Counted from the first letter of the stretch, positions 39,629 through 49,375 are shown. The stretch is DNA of 64,000 bases from Bifidobacterium breve (GCA_945860545.1 CAMAQM010000009.1:1-64000), one strand, 5' to 3'. The notes: generated from the sequence alone by a model not told the origin. Numbers and translations are program-made.

Positions 39629-40780
39629 TCAGTCGCTGGGGGCGGAGAGGGGGCGCTGGGCGAGACGGGAGGCGCGGGCCAACTGCTCAGCCGAATCGAG
39701 GGAGTGTCGGACGAACTCCTCGAGTTCCTCCTTGCGGTGGGTGAGACCGTCACCCACCTGGGCCCGGCGTTCCGCCAGGGTCTCAGCCGCGTGGTGGCCT
39801 GTCGCCGCCAGTCGCGTGCCGATACCGGTGCCCGTTGCGTGCACTGCCGCTCCGGCACGGGCGAGGTGAGCACGGAACGTGCCGATGTCGAACGCGCCGT
39901 TGCGGATGCGGTTGGCGGCACGCACCTGAGGTGAGGGCACCTTGAGGTCCGACACGATGCGCATCCACGACAACGCCCGCAGGATCCCGTAGGTGACGTC
40001 GAGTTCCCACCAGAAGAACCCCTGGCGGGCAGACGCCTGGTAGTAGTGGTGGTTGTTGTGCCAACCCTCACCGAGGGTCATGAGCGCAAGCATCGCCGAG
40101 TTCCTCGACGTGTCCTCGGTGGCGTAGCGACGTCGACCCATGACGTGTGCCAGCGAGTTGATGACGAACGTGCCGTGCCATAACAGCACCGTCGACAGGA
40201 AGAACCCGATGAGCAGACCCGACCACCCGGCGATGAAGTAGCAGGCGAACCCCAGCGCCCACGGGCCGATCCAGTCGAACCGGTTGAGGAACCGCAACTC
40301 GGGGAACTTGGCGAAGTCCTTGATGTTCTGCGTCGGAGTGTCGGCGTACTTGTCGCACAGGATCCAACCGACGTGACTCCACCAGAACCCCCGCAGCGGC
40401 GAATGCACGTCTTCGGGAGTGTCGGAGGTGCGGTGGTGGTGACGGTGGTGACCAGCCCACCACAGCGGGCCCTTCTGGGCGGCGGTGGTCCCGCCGAAGG
40501 CCATGAGGAACTGGGGGACGCGTGGCATCCGGTACGAACGGTGGGAGAAGTAGCGGTGGTACCCCGCCGTGATGAAGAACATCCGGCCCACGTAGGTCAC
40601 CACCCCAAGCACCACGGCCTCAATGGTGATCCCGGTGAACACCACCAACAGCGGGATGAGGTGCACGATGATGAACGGGATCGACGTCAGCTTGTTGACC
40701 CGTTCGTCAGCGGAGCGGGCGTACGCACTCTTAGGGTGGGCAGGCGTGGGTGACGCGGTGTCGTGACCAATGACCGACAT
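39629..40780 (-). CDS. Acyl-CoA/fatty-acid desaturase
   Basis: A 383-residue membrane di-iron enzyme. The three histidine boxes are HRYFSH, HHRHHH and HNNHH, in the order and spacing of Delta-9 acyl-CoA desaturases, with pairs of helices between them (IIVHLIPLLVVFTGITIEAVVLG, and others). The C-terminal 90 residues are an Ala/Arg-rich, probably helical tail not found in short relatives. The ATG has GAGG 4 bases upstream. It introduces double bonds into membrane fatty acids; position specificity is not known. Confidence 0.92.
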   Translation of the reverse strand: MSVIGHDTASPTPAHPKSAYARSADERVNKLTSIPFIIVHLIPLLVVFTGITIEAVVLGVVTYVGRMFFITAGYHRYFSHRSYRMPRVPQFLMAFGGTTAAQKGPLWWAGHHRHHHRTSDTPEDVHSPLRGFWWSHVGWILCDKYADTPTQNIKDFAKFPELRFLNRFDWIGPWALGFACYFIAGWSGLLIGFFLSTVLLWHGTFVINSLAHVMGRRRYATEDTSRNSAMLALMTLGEGWHNNHHYYQASARQGFFWWELDVTYGILRALSWMRIVSDLKVPSPQVRAANRIRNGAFDIGTFRAHLARAGAAVHATGTGIGTRLAATGHHAAETLAERRAQVGDGLTHRKEELEEFVRHSLDSAEQLARASRLAQRPLSAPSD

Positions 40781-40833
40781 GGAACCTCAGAAGTCGTGGG
40801 CGGGCGCTGGGGGGTTGGCGGCACGGTAGCCGA

Positions 40834-42585
40834 ATGGCACCCACCCCGTCGCCGGCCGCCACCCGGGGCGACTACCCACCACCGCCCCCGGCGTCACCGA
40901 ACCCGGTCCAATCCAGCCGTGCGGTGTTCAATGGAGGGGTGAACCCTCTGTTCGGGGATCCGACCTCGCCTGAGACCGACGGCACATCTGCGTCCGATGT
41001 CACGTCCATTCCCCGTCGGTGGCGGGCGTTGGCCGGCGCGGTGGCCGCCGGGTTGGCCGTCGCCGTCGCCGAGTTCGTCGGCGGTCTCACCGGCCTCGTG
41101 ACGGGCACCGGGGTCACGCTGGTGGGCGCGGTGGGTGACTGGTTCATCGACACAATCGGACGTCCACTCGCCGCCCCCGCCATCGATTCGCTCGGCGGGT
41201 GGTCCAAACCTCTCCTCGTCGTCGGCATCGTTGCCGTGTGCCTCGGTCTCGGCGCCCTCGTGGGGGTGGCGTCACACCGGCGACGCCACCTCGCCGCGCT
41301 GGCGTTCGGCGCCGCCGGACTGGCCGGGGCGGCGGCCGCCATCGGCGTTGAGGGTGCATCCGTTGCGGGCGCCGTGGTCGCCGCCGGCGGCGGCGCGCTC
41401 AGCGGCTGGTGGGCACTTGGCTGGCTGCTTGGTCTCGCTGGTGGACGGTCGGCGCTGCCCATGACCACCACCCGGTCACTTACCGCCGAGCCCATGACCG
41501 GGCCAGGGACCACCCGGCGGCGCTTCCTCGGCTTCGCCGGGCTGACCGCAGCGGTAGGGGTCGTCGCCGCCGTCGCCGGCCGGGCGTTGCAAGGGTCGTC
41601 GGTTGCCGAAACGGCACGCTCGTCGGTGCGCCTCCCCGCCGCCACCACGACCCCCGGCGTCAGTCGCATCGGTGCGGCGGGAACCGAGTTCACCACCCCG
41701 GGTCTCAGCCCCCTCATCACCCCCAACGCCGACTTCTACCGGATCGACACGGCGCTGGTACTTCCCGACGTGAACCCGACCGACTGGTCACTGACCATCG
41801 ACGGCATGGTCGACCGACCCGTGACCATCACCTTCGACGAGTTGTTGGCGATGCCGATGGTCGAGGAGGTTGTCACCCTCGCCTGCGTGTCCAACCCCGT
41901 TGGCGGGTCACTCGTGGGCACCGCCGTGTGGCAGGGCGTCCCACTGGCGACACTGCTCGCCCAAGCCGGGGTGCAACCCACCGCCCAACAACTCGTGGGC
42001 CGATCAGTCGACGGATTCACCGTCGGATTCCCTGTCGAGGCCGCCACGGACGGCCGGGTGGCGCTCGTCGCCGTCGGCATGAACGGCGAACCCCTACCGG
42101 TTCGTAACGGGTTCCCTGCACGACTGGTGGTTGCCGGACTGTACGGCTACGTGTCCGCCACCAAATGGCTGCGCCAGATCGAGCTGACCACCTGGGACGC
42201 GTTCGACCCGTACTGGATCCCTCGCGGATGGGCTCGGGAAGCACCGGTGCGCACCCAGTCCCGCATCGACGTCCCCACCAACGGATCCACGGTCCGCCCG
42301 GGGCCGGTCCCCATCGCCGGGGTGGCGTGGGCGCCCGACACCGGCATCGAGCGCGTCGAGGTCCGCGTCGACGACGGCCCGTGGGTGCCCGCCGAACTCA
42401 GCGAACCATTGTCCAACGACGCCTGGCGACAATGGGTGTGGACCTGGGACGCCACGGCGGGGTTGCACACCATCAGGGTCAGGGCCACCGACCGCACCGG
42501 GTTCACCCAGCCCGAAGGCCCCCGACCCGTCGCCCCCGACGGTGCTGAGGGTTGGCACACACGACGGGTGACGGTGGCCGACTAG
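40834..42585 (+). CDS. Sulfite-oxidase-type molybdoenzyme fused to a membrane domain
   Basis: A 583-residue protein in three parts. Residues 1-60 are Pro-rich. Residues 65-205 form about four hydrophobic helices. Residues 225-583 form a molybdopterin-dependent oxidoreductase domain and a C-terminal Mo-co dimerisation domain. The molybdenum-binding cysteine is C351 in TLACVSNPVGG, and SATKWLRQIELTTWD is typical of the family. A twin-arginine-like RRRFLGFAGL (228-237) sits directly before the catalytic domain, behind the membrane helices, so the enzyme should face outside. An alternative GTG start with GGAGG close by lies 35 codons inside. The substrate is unknown. Confidence 0.85.
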   Translation: MAPTPSPAATRGDYPPPPPASPNPVQSSRAVFNGGVNPLFGDPTSPETDGTSASDVTSIPRRWRALAGAVAAGLAVAVAEFVGGLTGLVTGTGVTLVGAVGDWFIDTIGRPLAAPAIDSLGGWSKPLLVVGIVAVCLGLGALVGVASHRRRHLAALAFGAAGLAGAAAAIGVEGASVAGAVVAAGGGALSGWWALGWLLGLAGGRSALPMTTTRSLTAEPMTGPGTTRRRFLGFAGLTAAVGVVAAVAGRALQGSSVAETARSSVRLPAATTTPGVSRIGAAGTEFTTPGLSPLITPNADFYRIDTALVLPDVNPTDWSLTIDGMVDRPVTITFDELLAMPMVEEVVTLACVSNPVGGSLVGTAVWQGVPLATLLAQAGVQPTAQQLVGRSVDGFTVGFPVEAATDGRVALVAVGMNGEPLPVRNGFPARLVVAGLYGYVSATKWLRQIELTTWDAFDPYWIPRGWAREAPVRTQSRIDVPTNGSTVRPGPVPIAGVAWAPDTGIERVEVRVDDGPWVPAELSEPLSNDAWRQWVWTWDATAGLHTIRVRATDRTGFTQPEGPRPVAPDGAEGWHTRRVTVAD

Positions 42586-42592
42586 CGGACCG

Positions 42593-43588
42593 TCACTCCC
42601 CGGCGGCGGCCCGGGTCAGACGGTCCCGCACCGCCACACCAATTCCTTCGGGCGGCGGCGCGACGACGATCACCGCCGCACAACCGAGCCGGTCCACCTG
42701 ACGGAGGCGGTCGTAGAGCTCATGGGCGAACCCGTCGGCGTCGCCGACCGGTTCGAGGTCCACGAGTCGGTCATCGAAGCCGGCCAACGCGGCACGCACC
42801 GCGTCGAGTTGGCCCGTGGTGGACGCCAGCACCGCCACCGCACCCACCTCGGGAATCCGCCGGGTCACAACACCGGCCGCCCCGATCTCATCGATGACCA
42901 GGACTGCGGCGTGAGGGGCATAGTGCGAGGCGAGCATCCCGGGGGCCCGGGCATCGCCGTCACCCGACCACGTCACCACCTCGGCGCCCAGCAACGACGA
43001 CAACTGGCTCGCCGAGACCGCCCCGGTGCGCAGCACCTCGGGGCGCGCACCACCCAGATCCACGATGGTGGACTCGACGCCGACTGCGCACGGACCGCCA
43101 TCGAGCACGAGATCGACGTCGTCACCGAGGTCGGCCACGACGTGGGCGGCGGTGGTCGGGCTCACCCCACCAAACCGGTTGGCCGAAGGTGCAGCCACCC
43201 CGTCGTCAAGACGCCCCAGCACCTCGAGCGCCAACGGATGCGCCGGAACCCGCAGCGCCACCGTGTCACGACCGCCGGTGATCTCGGCCATGACGTCGGG
43301 GCCGGCCCGCACCACCACAGTGAGCGGACCGGGCCACAGGGCGGCGGCCAACGGCCCGAGGGTGTCAGGAACCGTCGCCGCCCAGCGAGCCACGTGGCTG
43401 ACGTCGGGCAGGTGCACGATGAGCGGATGGGTCGGGGGGCGACCCTTGACGGTGAACACCCGACGAACCGCCTTGGGGTTGCGGGCGTGAGCAGCGAGGC
43501 CGTACACCGTCTCGGTCGGCAAACCGACGAGGCCACCGGCGCGCAGCACCGCCACGGCGGCGTCGACGTCACGGGTCACCTCGGGCAC
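42593..43588 (-). CDS. Threonylcarbamoyl-AMP synthase, Sua5 type
   Basis: Makes L-threonylcarbamoyladenylate for t6A37 in tRNAs that read ANN codons. The 331 residues consist of the YrdC domain (GLPTETVYGLAAHA, then KGRPPTHPLIVHL and SPTTAAHV) and a C-terminal Sua5 domain, so it is the long Sua5 form rather than TsaC. LASHYAPHA marks the domain linker. The GTG at 43588 begins the conserved domain. It is divergent from the epimerase gene. Confidence 0.92.
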   Translation of the reverse strand: MPEVTRDVDAAVAVLRAGGLVGLPTETVYGLAAHARNPKAVRRVFTVKGRPPTHPLIVHLPDVSHVARWAATVPDTLGPLAAALWPGPLTVVVRAGPDVMAEITGGRDTVALRVPAHPLALEVLGRLDDGVAAPSANRFGGVSPTTAAHVVADLGDDVDLVLDGGPCAVGVESTIVDLGGARPEVLRTGAVSASQLSSLLGAEVVTWSGDGDARAPGMLASHYAPHAAVLVIDEIGAAGVVTRRIPEVGAVAVLASTTGQLDAVRAALAGFDDRLVDLEPVGDADGFAHELYDRLRQVDRLGCAAVIVVAPPPEGIGVAVRDRLTRAAAGE

Positions 43589-43642
43589 CTGACCATCATG
43601 GCCGGTGGCGACCCTATGGCCGCCCCATGCGATGATGCGGCC

Positions 43643-44608
43643 ATGCCCATCACCCACTCCCCGGGCGGCGCCGTGGGCGTCACCGGAACCGGCTTCATCG
43701 GCACTGCCCTGGCCCGGCGATTGCGCAACGAAGGTCACGACGTGCGCGGCGTGGACCTCCACCCCGACCCAGACGGTGCATGGTCGGCCATGGGGGCGAC
43801 CACGACGGCGGGAGACATCACCGACATCGATGCCATGACGGAGTTCTGTGGAGGTCTCGACACCGTGTTCCACACGGCCGCGCTCGTCGCCGAATCAGGT
43901 GACCTCGACGTCTTCAGACGAGTGAACGTGCACGGCCCACTCACCGTGGCGAGCGCGGCGCGCAGCGCCGGAGTCCGCCGATTCGTCCACTTCTCATCGG
44001 TGATGGTCTACGGGTTCGACTTCCCCGACGGGGTCAGTGAGTCCGGTCCGCTCGACGGGGCGGGCAACCCGTACTGCACCACCAAGATCGAAGCGGAGCA
44101 CGCCCTCGCCCCCCTGCACGAGCCCGGAGTGTTCGACGTGTTCATCATCCGGCCCGGTGACGTCTACGGCCCGGGGTCGGTGCCCTGGGTGCTGAGGCCG
44201 TTCGAGGCGATGACCCACGGGTTGTGGGCGACGATCGGCGCCGATGAGCGCCCTCTCATCAACCACGTGTACGTCGACAACCTCCTCGACGGCATCTGGT
44301 GTGTGCTCAACGCCGGCCGCAGCGGCGAACCGTTCGTGATCACCGACCAGCGACGCACCACCAACGAGGAGTTCTACCGCCACCTGCTCGACATGCTCGG
44401 GGTCGGCGAGGTTCCTTCCATCAGCGCACACGACGCCCTCGGGTTCGGGCTCGACCCCGAAGCCGTCCGATACCTGATGCGTCGAGGCCAGTACTCGGCG
44501 GACAAGGTGGCATCGATCGGTTACGTCCCGGCCGTCGATCTCACCGAGGGCATGGCGCGGACCCGGGCCTGGCTGGCCACGCTCCCCGGCGTCACACTCG
44601 AGCCCTGA
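43643..44608 (+). CDS. NAD-dependent epimerase/dehydratase (extended SDR)
   Basis: A 321-residue cytoplasmic protein. The Rossmann motif is GVTGTGFIGTALARRL, DITDIDAM follows, and the catalytic Tyr-Lys pair is YCTTK. The segment FSSVMVYGF places Ser/Thr in the active site. It resembles 3-beta-hydroxysteroid or sugar-nucleotide dehydrogenases; which of these applies is not decided. The steroid alternative is interesting because a CYP125/142-like P450 follows 70 bases downstream on the same strand. Confidence 0.82.
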   Translation: MPITHSPGGAVGVTGTGFIGTALARRLRNEGHDVRGVDLHPDPDGAWSAMGATTTAGDITDIDAMTEFCGGLDTVFHTAALVAESGDLDVFRRVNVHGPLTVASAARSAGVRRFVHFSSVMVYGFDFPDGVSESGPLDGAGNPYCTTKIEAEHALAPLHEPGVFDVFIIRPGDVYGPGSVPWVLRPFEAMTHGLWATIGADERPLINHVYVDNLLDGIWCVLNAGRSGEPFVITDQRRTTNEEFYRHLLDMLGVGEVPSISAHDALGFGLDPEAVRYLMRRGQYSADKVASIGYVPAVDLTEGMARTRAWLATLPGVTLEP

Positions 44609-44678
44609 GTCAAGACACCCGCTGTGTCGGGTTGCCGATGCGTTGCCGGTGCTCACGGCGAGGTGCGACACTTCATCC

Positions 44679-45875
44679 ATGGCGCCACCGACTGCCCTGA
44701 CGACCCGACCTGACGTCGACCTGCTCGACCCGATGTTTTGGACCGGTGACTTCCACGCCCCGCTGCGGTGGATGCGTGAGAACGAACCCGTGTTCCGCGA
44801 CGAACGCAACAACCTTTGGGCGGTGACCCGGCACCACGACATCCAGGACGTCGAGGGGCGCAACGCCGTGTTCGTCTCAGGCCAGGGGTACCGCTCGTAC
44901 CACGCGCCCGACGAAACCAACATGATCGCCCTCGACGACCCCCGCCACGCCGAACAGCGACGACTGGTGTCGCGCCGATTCACCCCTCGAGCGGTCAAGG
45001 ATCACGACGAGTGGATCACCGGCGCCATCGACGAGATGGTCACAGCGTTCGTCGACGACGGCCACGTCGAGGTCATCGACGGGCTCGCAGGGCAGCTCCC
45101 CACCCGTCTGACGGCGCGACTGCTGGGCTGGCCGGAGGATCGTTGGCCGGACGTGAAGCGTTGGGCGGAACAGCTCATGGCCTACGACCAGGCGCCCGTG
45201 GACAACGAGGTGGCCACCGGCATGTTGACGGCCATCATGGAATTCGCTGGTGACCTCGGCCCCATGACCGAACAACGCCGTGGCTGCCCCATGGACGACC
45301 TGGTGTCGGTGTGGGCCAACGCCGAGGTGGATGGCACCCCCATCGACCCACACACCATGGTCCATGAGGTCGGTTTGTTCATTTCCGGTGGGGCGGAAAC
45401 CACACGCACCGTCATCAGCCGGGGCCTGCGCACCTTCTGTGACCACAACGACCAGTGGGAGCTGCTGCACACCAATCCGGAGTTCATCCCCTCGGCCGTC
45501 GACGAACTGGTGCGGTGGGTGACGCCGCTGAACAACATGTTCCGTGTTGCCGACACCGACACCGCCATCGGGGACGTGGGCATCAACGCAGGGGACCGGC
45601 TCATGTTGGTCTACCCGTCGGGCAACCGGGACGAGGCCGTGTTCGACGACCCGTACCGTTTCGACGTGACCCGCTCCCCCAACCCCCACGTCGGGTTCGG
45701 ATTCGGTACCCACTTCTGCCTGGGGGCGTCACTGGCCCGGTTGGTGCTGACGCGCATGCTTGAGGGCCTCGTTCCCCGGGTCACCAACCTGCGGGTCGTC
45801 AACGAGGTGGTGGACCGGCCCAACATGTTTGCCTGCATGGTCGACGAGTTCGACCTCGGGTTCGACCGGCGCTGA
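44679..45875 (+). CDS. Cytochrome P450 (CYP125/142-like)
   Basis: A 398-residue P450. The N-terminal part has DVDLLDPMFWTGDFHAPLRWMREN, the I-helix motif is SGGAETTR in place of AGHETT, the ExxR helix is DELVRWVTP, and the haem loop is FGFGTHFCLGASLARL. The I-helix GGAETTR and RWVTPLNNMFRVA resemble the steroid 26-hydroxylase-type P450s of mycobacteria, but the substrate is not shown. The start at 44679 gives the family length. It lies 3 bases upstream of the AMIN-type lipoprotein gene. Confidence 0.88.
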   Translation: MAPPTALTTRPDVDLLDPMFWTGDFHAPLRWMRENEPVFRDERNNLWAVTRHHDIQDVEGRNAVFVSGQGYRSYHAPDETNMIALDDPRHAEQRRLVSRRFTPRAVKDHDEWITGAIDEMVTAFVDDGHVEVIDGLAGQLPTRLTARLLGWPEDRWPDVKRWAEQLMAYDQAPVDNEVATGMLTAIMEFAGDLGPMTEQRRGCPMDDLVSVWANAEVDGTPIDPHTMVHEVGLFISGGAETTRTVISRGLRTFCDHNDQWELLHTNPEFIPSAVDELVRWVTPLNNMFRVADTDTAIGDVGINAGDRLMLVYPSGNRDEAVFDDPYRFDVTRSPNPHVGFGFGTHFCLGASLARLVLTRMLEGLVPRVTNLRVVNEVVDRPNMFACMVDEFDLGFDRR

Positions 45876-45878
45876 ACA

Positions 45879-46547
45879 GTGCCTCGCCTCGCCGCAGCGT
45901 TGACGGCATGTGTCGTCGTTCTTACTGCTGCGTGCACCAATACCGACACAACGACCACCGACCCGCCGTCCTCTGACGTCTCAGCGCCAGCGACGACCGG
46001 GACCTCAGGCGGCCCACCCCTCACCGGCGCCCCCGCCGAACCCGATGGAGGCTCGTCGACGACCATCCTCCCGACCTCCCCGTTGGGCCCGTGGACCCTG
46101 GCTGCCACCCGCGGCAACGGGTTCGGTGACTCGTCGGGTCGATTCGCGCCACTGATCGACGTGCGCACCGGCGACAACGGCACCTACCAACGCATCGTGT
46201 TCACCTTCGACGGTCCCGTTCCCGGTTTCGAGGTTGGCTACGCCGATGGGCCCGTCACCGTTGACCCAACCGGCGAGTTGGCGGATCTCGACGCGGCGAC
46301 GGTGCTTGTGATCCGCATGTCCCCAACCGGCACCGCCGCCCCCACCGACGACGGGTTCGTGACCACCTATGACGGCCCTCGACGCCTCGCCGTGGACGGC
46401 GACGGTCCAGCCACCGAGGCGGTGCTCACCGGGGACTTCGAAGCGCTGATGACCTGGGCGTTGGGTTCGAGCGAGCGGGTCCCGTTCGTGGCGGGCACGT
46501 TGTCGGACCCGTCCCGACTCGTCGTGGACCTCCTCGCCACCTCCTAG
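45879..46547 (+). CDS. Lipoprotein with AMIN-like domain
   Basis: A 222-residue lipoprotein. A lipobox (LTAAC, Cys at 19) is followed by a Thr/Ser/Pro-rich linker (residues 20-70). A beta-rich AMIN-like domain follows, with IDVRTGDNGTYQRIVFTFDGPVPGFEVGYADG and a closing DPSRLVVDLLA. AMIN-type domains bind cell-wall glycan. It starts at a GTG only 3 bases after the P450 stop, so the two genes are probably co-transcribed. The link to the P450 is not obvious. Confidence 0.8.
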   Translation: MPRLAAALTACVVVLTAACTNTDTTTTDPPSSDVSAPATTGTSGGPPLTGAPAEPDGGSSTTILPTSPLGPWTLAATRGNGFGDSSGRFAPLIDVRTGDNGTYQRIVFTFDGPVPGFEVGYADGPVTVDPTGELADLDAATVLVIRMSPTGTAAPTDDGFVTTYDGPRRLAVDGDGPATEAVLTGDFEALMTWALGSSERVPFVAGTLSDPSRLVVDLLATS

Positions 46548-46562
46548 GCAGCGAGGCCCGTT

Positions 46563-47915
46563 TCAGAACGGGAGGGCGGCGGCCTGCAGGCTGCGCAACT
46601 CGTCGAACATGGCCCGACACGCGGCGGCGTCCGCCGGTGAGTTCGGATCCTCGGTCAGTGCCTGCAACGCCAGATCAGGGTCCCCACGCAGGGCGGACTC
46701 CACGATGAGGTCCTGCAACGCCACCTGCGGGGCGATCCACCCGGCGATCGGGTCACCGACGGGACCCATGGTGTCGGGGTGAATCCCGTCGCCGTCGACG
46801 GTTGCCCCTACCTCGACGATGGCGCCCTCGGCCACGTCGGGGAGGTACCCCTCGTTGGGCACGTTGACGGCCATGAGTCGACGCGAGGCCCCCGTCCACA
46901 TCGAGGTGACGATCGGGATGACCTCCTCGGGGCTGTGACCGATCCGGTGCAGCGGCAACGGCACCCGGGTGGTGCTCACCCACGTGGCCAGTCGCTCGGC
47001 GCGCCGATCGAGCGACGCGAAGAACTCGACGGCGTTGGGGTGGAACTCCCCGACGTCCATGGCGAACGGCAGGTACTCGCCGATGTGGCTGTCGACGCTG
47101 CACGGCACCACACCCCAGGTGCGCACCACGTGGGCCACCACCGGCGAGTACAACTGTTCGGCCAGCGCACCGGTCGGGACGAAACGGAACGCCAGTTTGG
47201 TGGCGGCCACCGTCGAGGACGGGAAGTCGTAGATGCGCCGGGAGAACAGTTCGCGGATGCGAGGCAGGAGGTCTTCGCCCGTGGACCGCTGACGAAACTC
47301 GGTGAAGAACGTGAAGTGGTTGATTCCCGACGCACGGGCCTCAATGTCTGACGACTTGACCCGAAGGAGTTTCGACAGTCTCGTCACCCCTGTTGGCATC
47401 TCGTGGCACATGCCGACGTTGCGCACCTTGGTGGCCCGGTTGATGGCGAGCGACACGCGGCTCATCGGGTTGGTGAGGTTCACGAGGAAGGCGTCGGGTG
47501 AGTACTTCTCGATGTTGGCGCAGATCCCCAGGGTGTTGTTGATGCTGCGCAACGAGTGGAACACGGCCCCGGGCCCACCGTTCTCACCGTGGATCTGGCG
47601 GGCGCCGTAACGGTTGGGGATCTCGTAGTCCTGCCGCCAGTGTTCGAACCGTCCGAACTCGGCACTCGAGATGACGAAGTCGGCCCCGTCGAGCGCCTCG
47701 GCGGGGTCGGTGGACCGATCAAGGACGACCGGTGCGCCGTTGGCGGTATTCAACTTGTTGGCGAAACGCCAGGCGCGTTCGAGGCGTGCCTCGTTGACGT
47801 CGTGGAGCACGAGACGCGCCCCGGCGAGTTCGGGGGTGTGGATGACGTCGTTGGCCATCACCGGCCCGAACGACATGCCACCAGCACCCACCATCGTGAT
47901 CTTCGGACCCTGCAC
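46563..47915 (-). CDS. Family 4 glycoside hydrolase (alpha-glucosidase/galactosidase)
   Basis: A 450-residue NAD+- and Mn2+-dependent enzyme of the GH4 family. The nucleotide-binding motif is ITMVGAGGMSFGPVM. The Mn ligands are the cysteine and histidine in GMCHEMP (the Cys-His pair typical of GH4) and a later His in GINHFTFF. LVNLTNPMSRV is characteristic. GH4 enzymes cleave glycosides by an oxidation-elimination mechanism; alpha or beta specificity cannot be told here. The GTG at 47915 has AAGGAG 6 bases upstream, preferred over the ATG at 47936. No transporter genes adjoin. Confidence 0.88.
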   Translation of the reverse strand: MQGPKITMVGAGGMSFGPVMANDVIHTPELAGARLVLHDVNEARLERAWRFANKLNTANGAPVVLDRSTDPAEALDGADFVISSAEFGRFEHWRQDYEIPNRYGARQIHGENGGPGAVFHSLRSINNTLGICANIEKYSPDAFLVNLTNPMSRVSLAINRATKVRNVGMCHEMPTGVTRLSKLLRVKSSDIEARASGINHFTFFTEFRQRSTGEDLLPRIRELFSRRIYDFPSSTVAATKLAFRFVPTGALAEQLYSPVVAHVVRTWGVVPCSVDSHIGEYLPFAMDVGEFHPNAVEFFASLDRRAERLATWVSTTRVPLPLHRIGHSPEEVIPIVTSMWTGASRRLMAVNVPNEGYLPDVAEGAIVEVGATVDGDGIHPDTMGPVGDPIAGWIAPQVALQDLIVESALRGDPDLALQALTEDPNSPADAAACRAMFDELRSLQAAALPF

Positions 47916-48017
47916 GCCGCGCTCCTTGTCCCGCATTCCGTCGTGTGTAGTGCGGATCCTACGACGCCAACGGATGGAGGTGCATCGGTGACCTGCGAGC
48001 AGTCGATGCGAGTCGGT

Positions 48018-49304
48018 TCAGTGCAGGTAGCCGAGTGACCGGGCCGCGACGGTCAGGTCGTCACGGTGCTCGGGAGCGGCGATGGCGATGAGCGCCCGAA
48101 CCCGATCGGCAACGGTGCGGTCCCTCAGCTCAGCGACCCCAAACTCGGTGACGATCTTGTCCACCCGGTTCTTGTGGGCGGTCACCACCGCACCGGGCCG
48201 CAGGGTGGGCACGATCCGGCTCACCACCTCGCCGGTCGCAGCGTCGTGAGCGGTGGCTCGGGTGACGATGAACCCCTGACCACCGGGCGCCTCAAAGGTC
48301 GCCCGCACGAAATCGGCCTGACCACCCGAGGAGGAGATGTAGTGGGTCCCAAGTGACTCCGACGCGCACTGACCCAACAGGTCGACCTCCATGGTCGAGT
48401 TCACCGCCACCATGTTGTGCTGGGCGACGATGTTGGCGAACGCGTTGGTGGAGTCCACCGGCCGGACCCGCACCATGGGGTGATGATCGAGCGCCCGATA
48501 GAGCGCGGTGTCCCCCAGTATCGACGTGGCCACGGCAAGGCCAGGGTCGACCGTCTTGCGTGACCCATCCGCCACCCCGGACGCAACAAGCCCAAACAAG
48601 CCCTCGGCCATCAACTCGGTGTGGACCCCGAGGTGGCGATGATCCGAGAGGTGGGCACATACGGCATTGGGGACGTTGCCGATCCCTATCTGCAACGTGG
48701 CGCCGTTGGGGATCCGTTCCGCCACCAACGCACTGATCGTCAGGTCGGCGTCGTTGGGCTCGAGCGTGAGCGACTCGGGCAGGGCCATGTCGGTCCGACA
48801 CCAGCCAACGACCTCGTCGACGTGGATTCGATGGTCGCCAAGGGTGTGAGGCATGTTGGGTGTCGCCTCGGCAAACACTCTCGCCTCCCCCAGCAACGAT
48901 GCGCAGTAGTCGCCGTTGGTCCCCATGGACAACCACCCGTCGCCGTCGGGCAGGGAAGTGGCGATGAGGACCAGCGGGTCGGTCGTGGTCCGGCGCATGG
49001 TCCCCGGCACCATCGAGTAGTCGTTCGGGACGAGATCGACGTGTCCTGCCTCGAACGGCTCGCGGAGGAACGCTGCGAGAAAATAGGAGACGTGCCGCAA
49101 ACCCGGGATCTTCCCGTGATGATGCGGCCGCTCTCGAAACGGCAGCATCTGATGCACCCGGACGTTGCGCAGTCTGCCTTCCCGACCGGCCTCCTCAATG
49201 ACGTCGAGCACGGTGACGGGTTCCCCCGGCCCGAGGGTGACGACGAGATCGGTGCCTTCGGTGATGTGAGCGAGGACATCGGTGGCCATACCCGGGGAAC
49301 GCAC
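48018..49304 (-). CDS. Acetyl-CoA hydrolase/transferase family protein
   Basis: A 428-residue CoA-transferase of the 4-hydroxybutyrate/acetate CoA-transferase type. The catalytic glutamate is in GVHTELMAEGLF, and the Gly-rich SSSGGQADFVRAT is part of the CoA site. It could move CoA between acetyl-CoA and other acids. The GTG at 49304 is chosen because TAGGGT lies 6 bases upstream; an ATG at 49289 is the alternative. It is divergent from the esterase gene. Confidence 0.85.
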   Translation of the reverse strand: MRSPGMATDVLAHITEGTDLVVTLGPGEPVTVLDVIEEAGREGRLRNVRVHQMLPFRERPHHHGKIPGLRHVSYFLAAFLREPFEAGHVDLVPNDYSMVPGTMRRTTTDPLVLIATSLPDGDGWLSMGTNGDYCASLLGEARVFAEATPNMPHTLGDHRIHVDEVVGWCRTDMALPESLTLEPNDADLTISALVAERIPNGATLQIGIGNVPNAVCAHLSDHRHLGVHTELMAEGLFGLVASGVADGSRKTVDPGLAVATSILGDTALYRALDHHPMVRVRPVDSTNAFANIVAQHNMVAVNSTMEVDLLGQCASESLGTHYISSSGGQADFVRATFEAPGGQGFIVTRATAHDAATGEVVSRIVPTLRPGAVVTAHKNRVDKIVTEFGVAELRDRTVADRVRALIAIAAPEHRDDLTVAARSLGYLH

Positions 49305-49310
49305 CTCGGC

Positions 49311-49316
49311 ACCCTA
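49311..49316 (-). promoter_or_regulatory. -10 box of the CoA-transferase gene
   Basis: TAGGGT in minus-strand sense, 6 bases before the GTG at 49304. Confidence 0.45.
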
Positions 49317-49375
49317 CCGAGCCGCCGACCCCAGCGGCCGGGATGACGGTCGTAACATGCCAGGTGAGGTACGCC

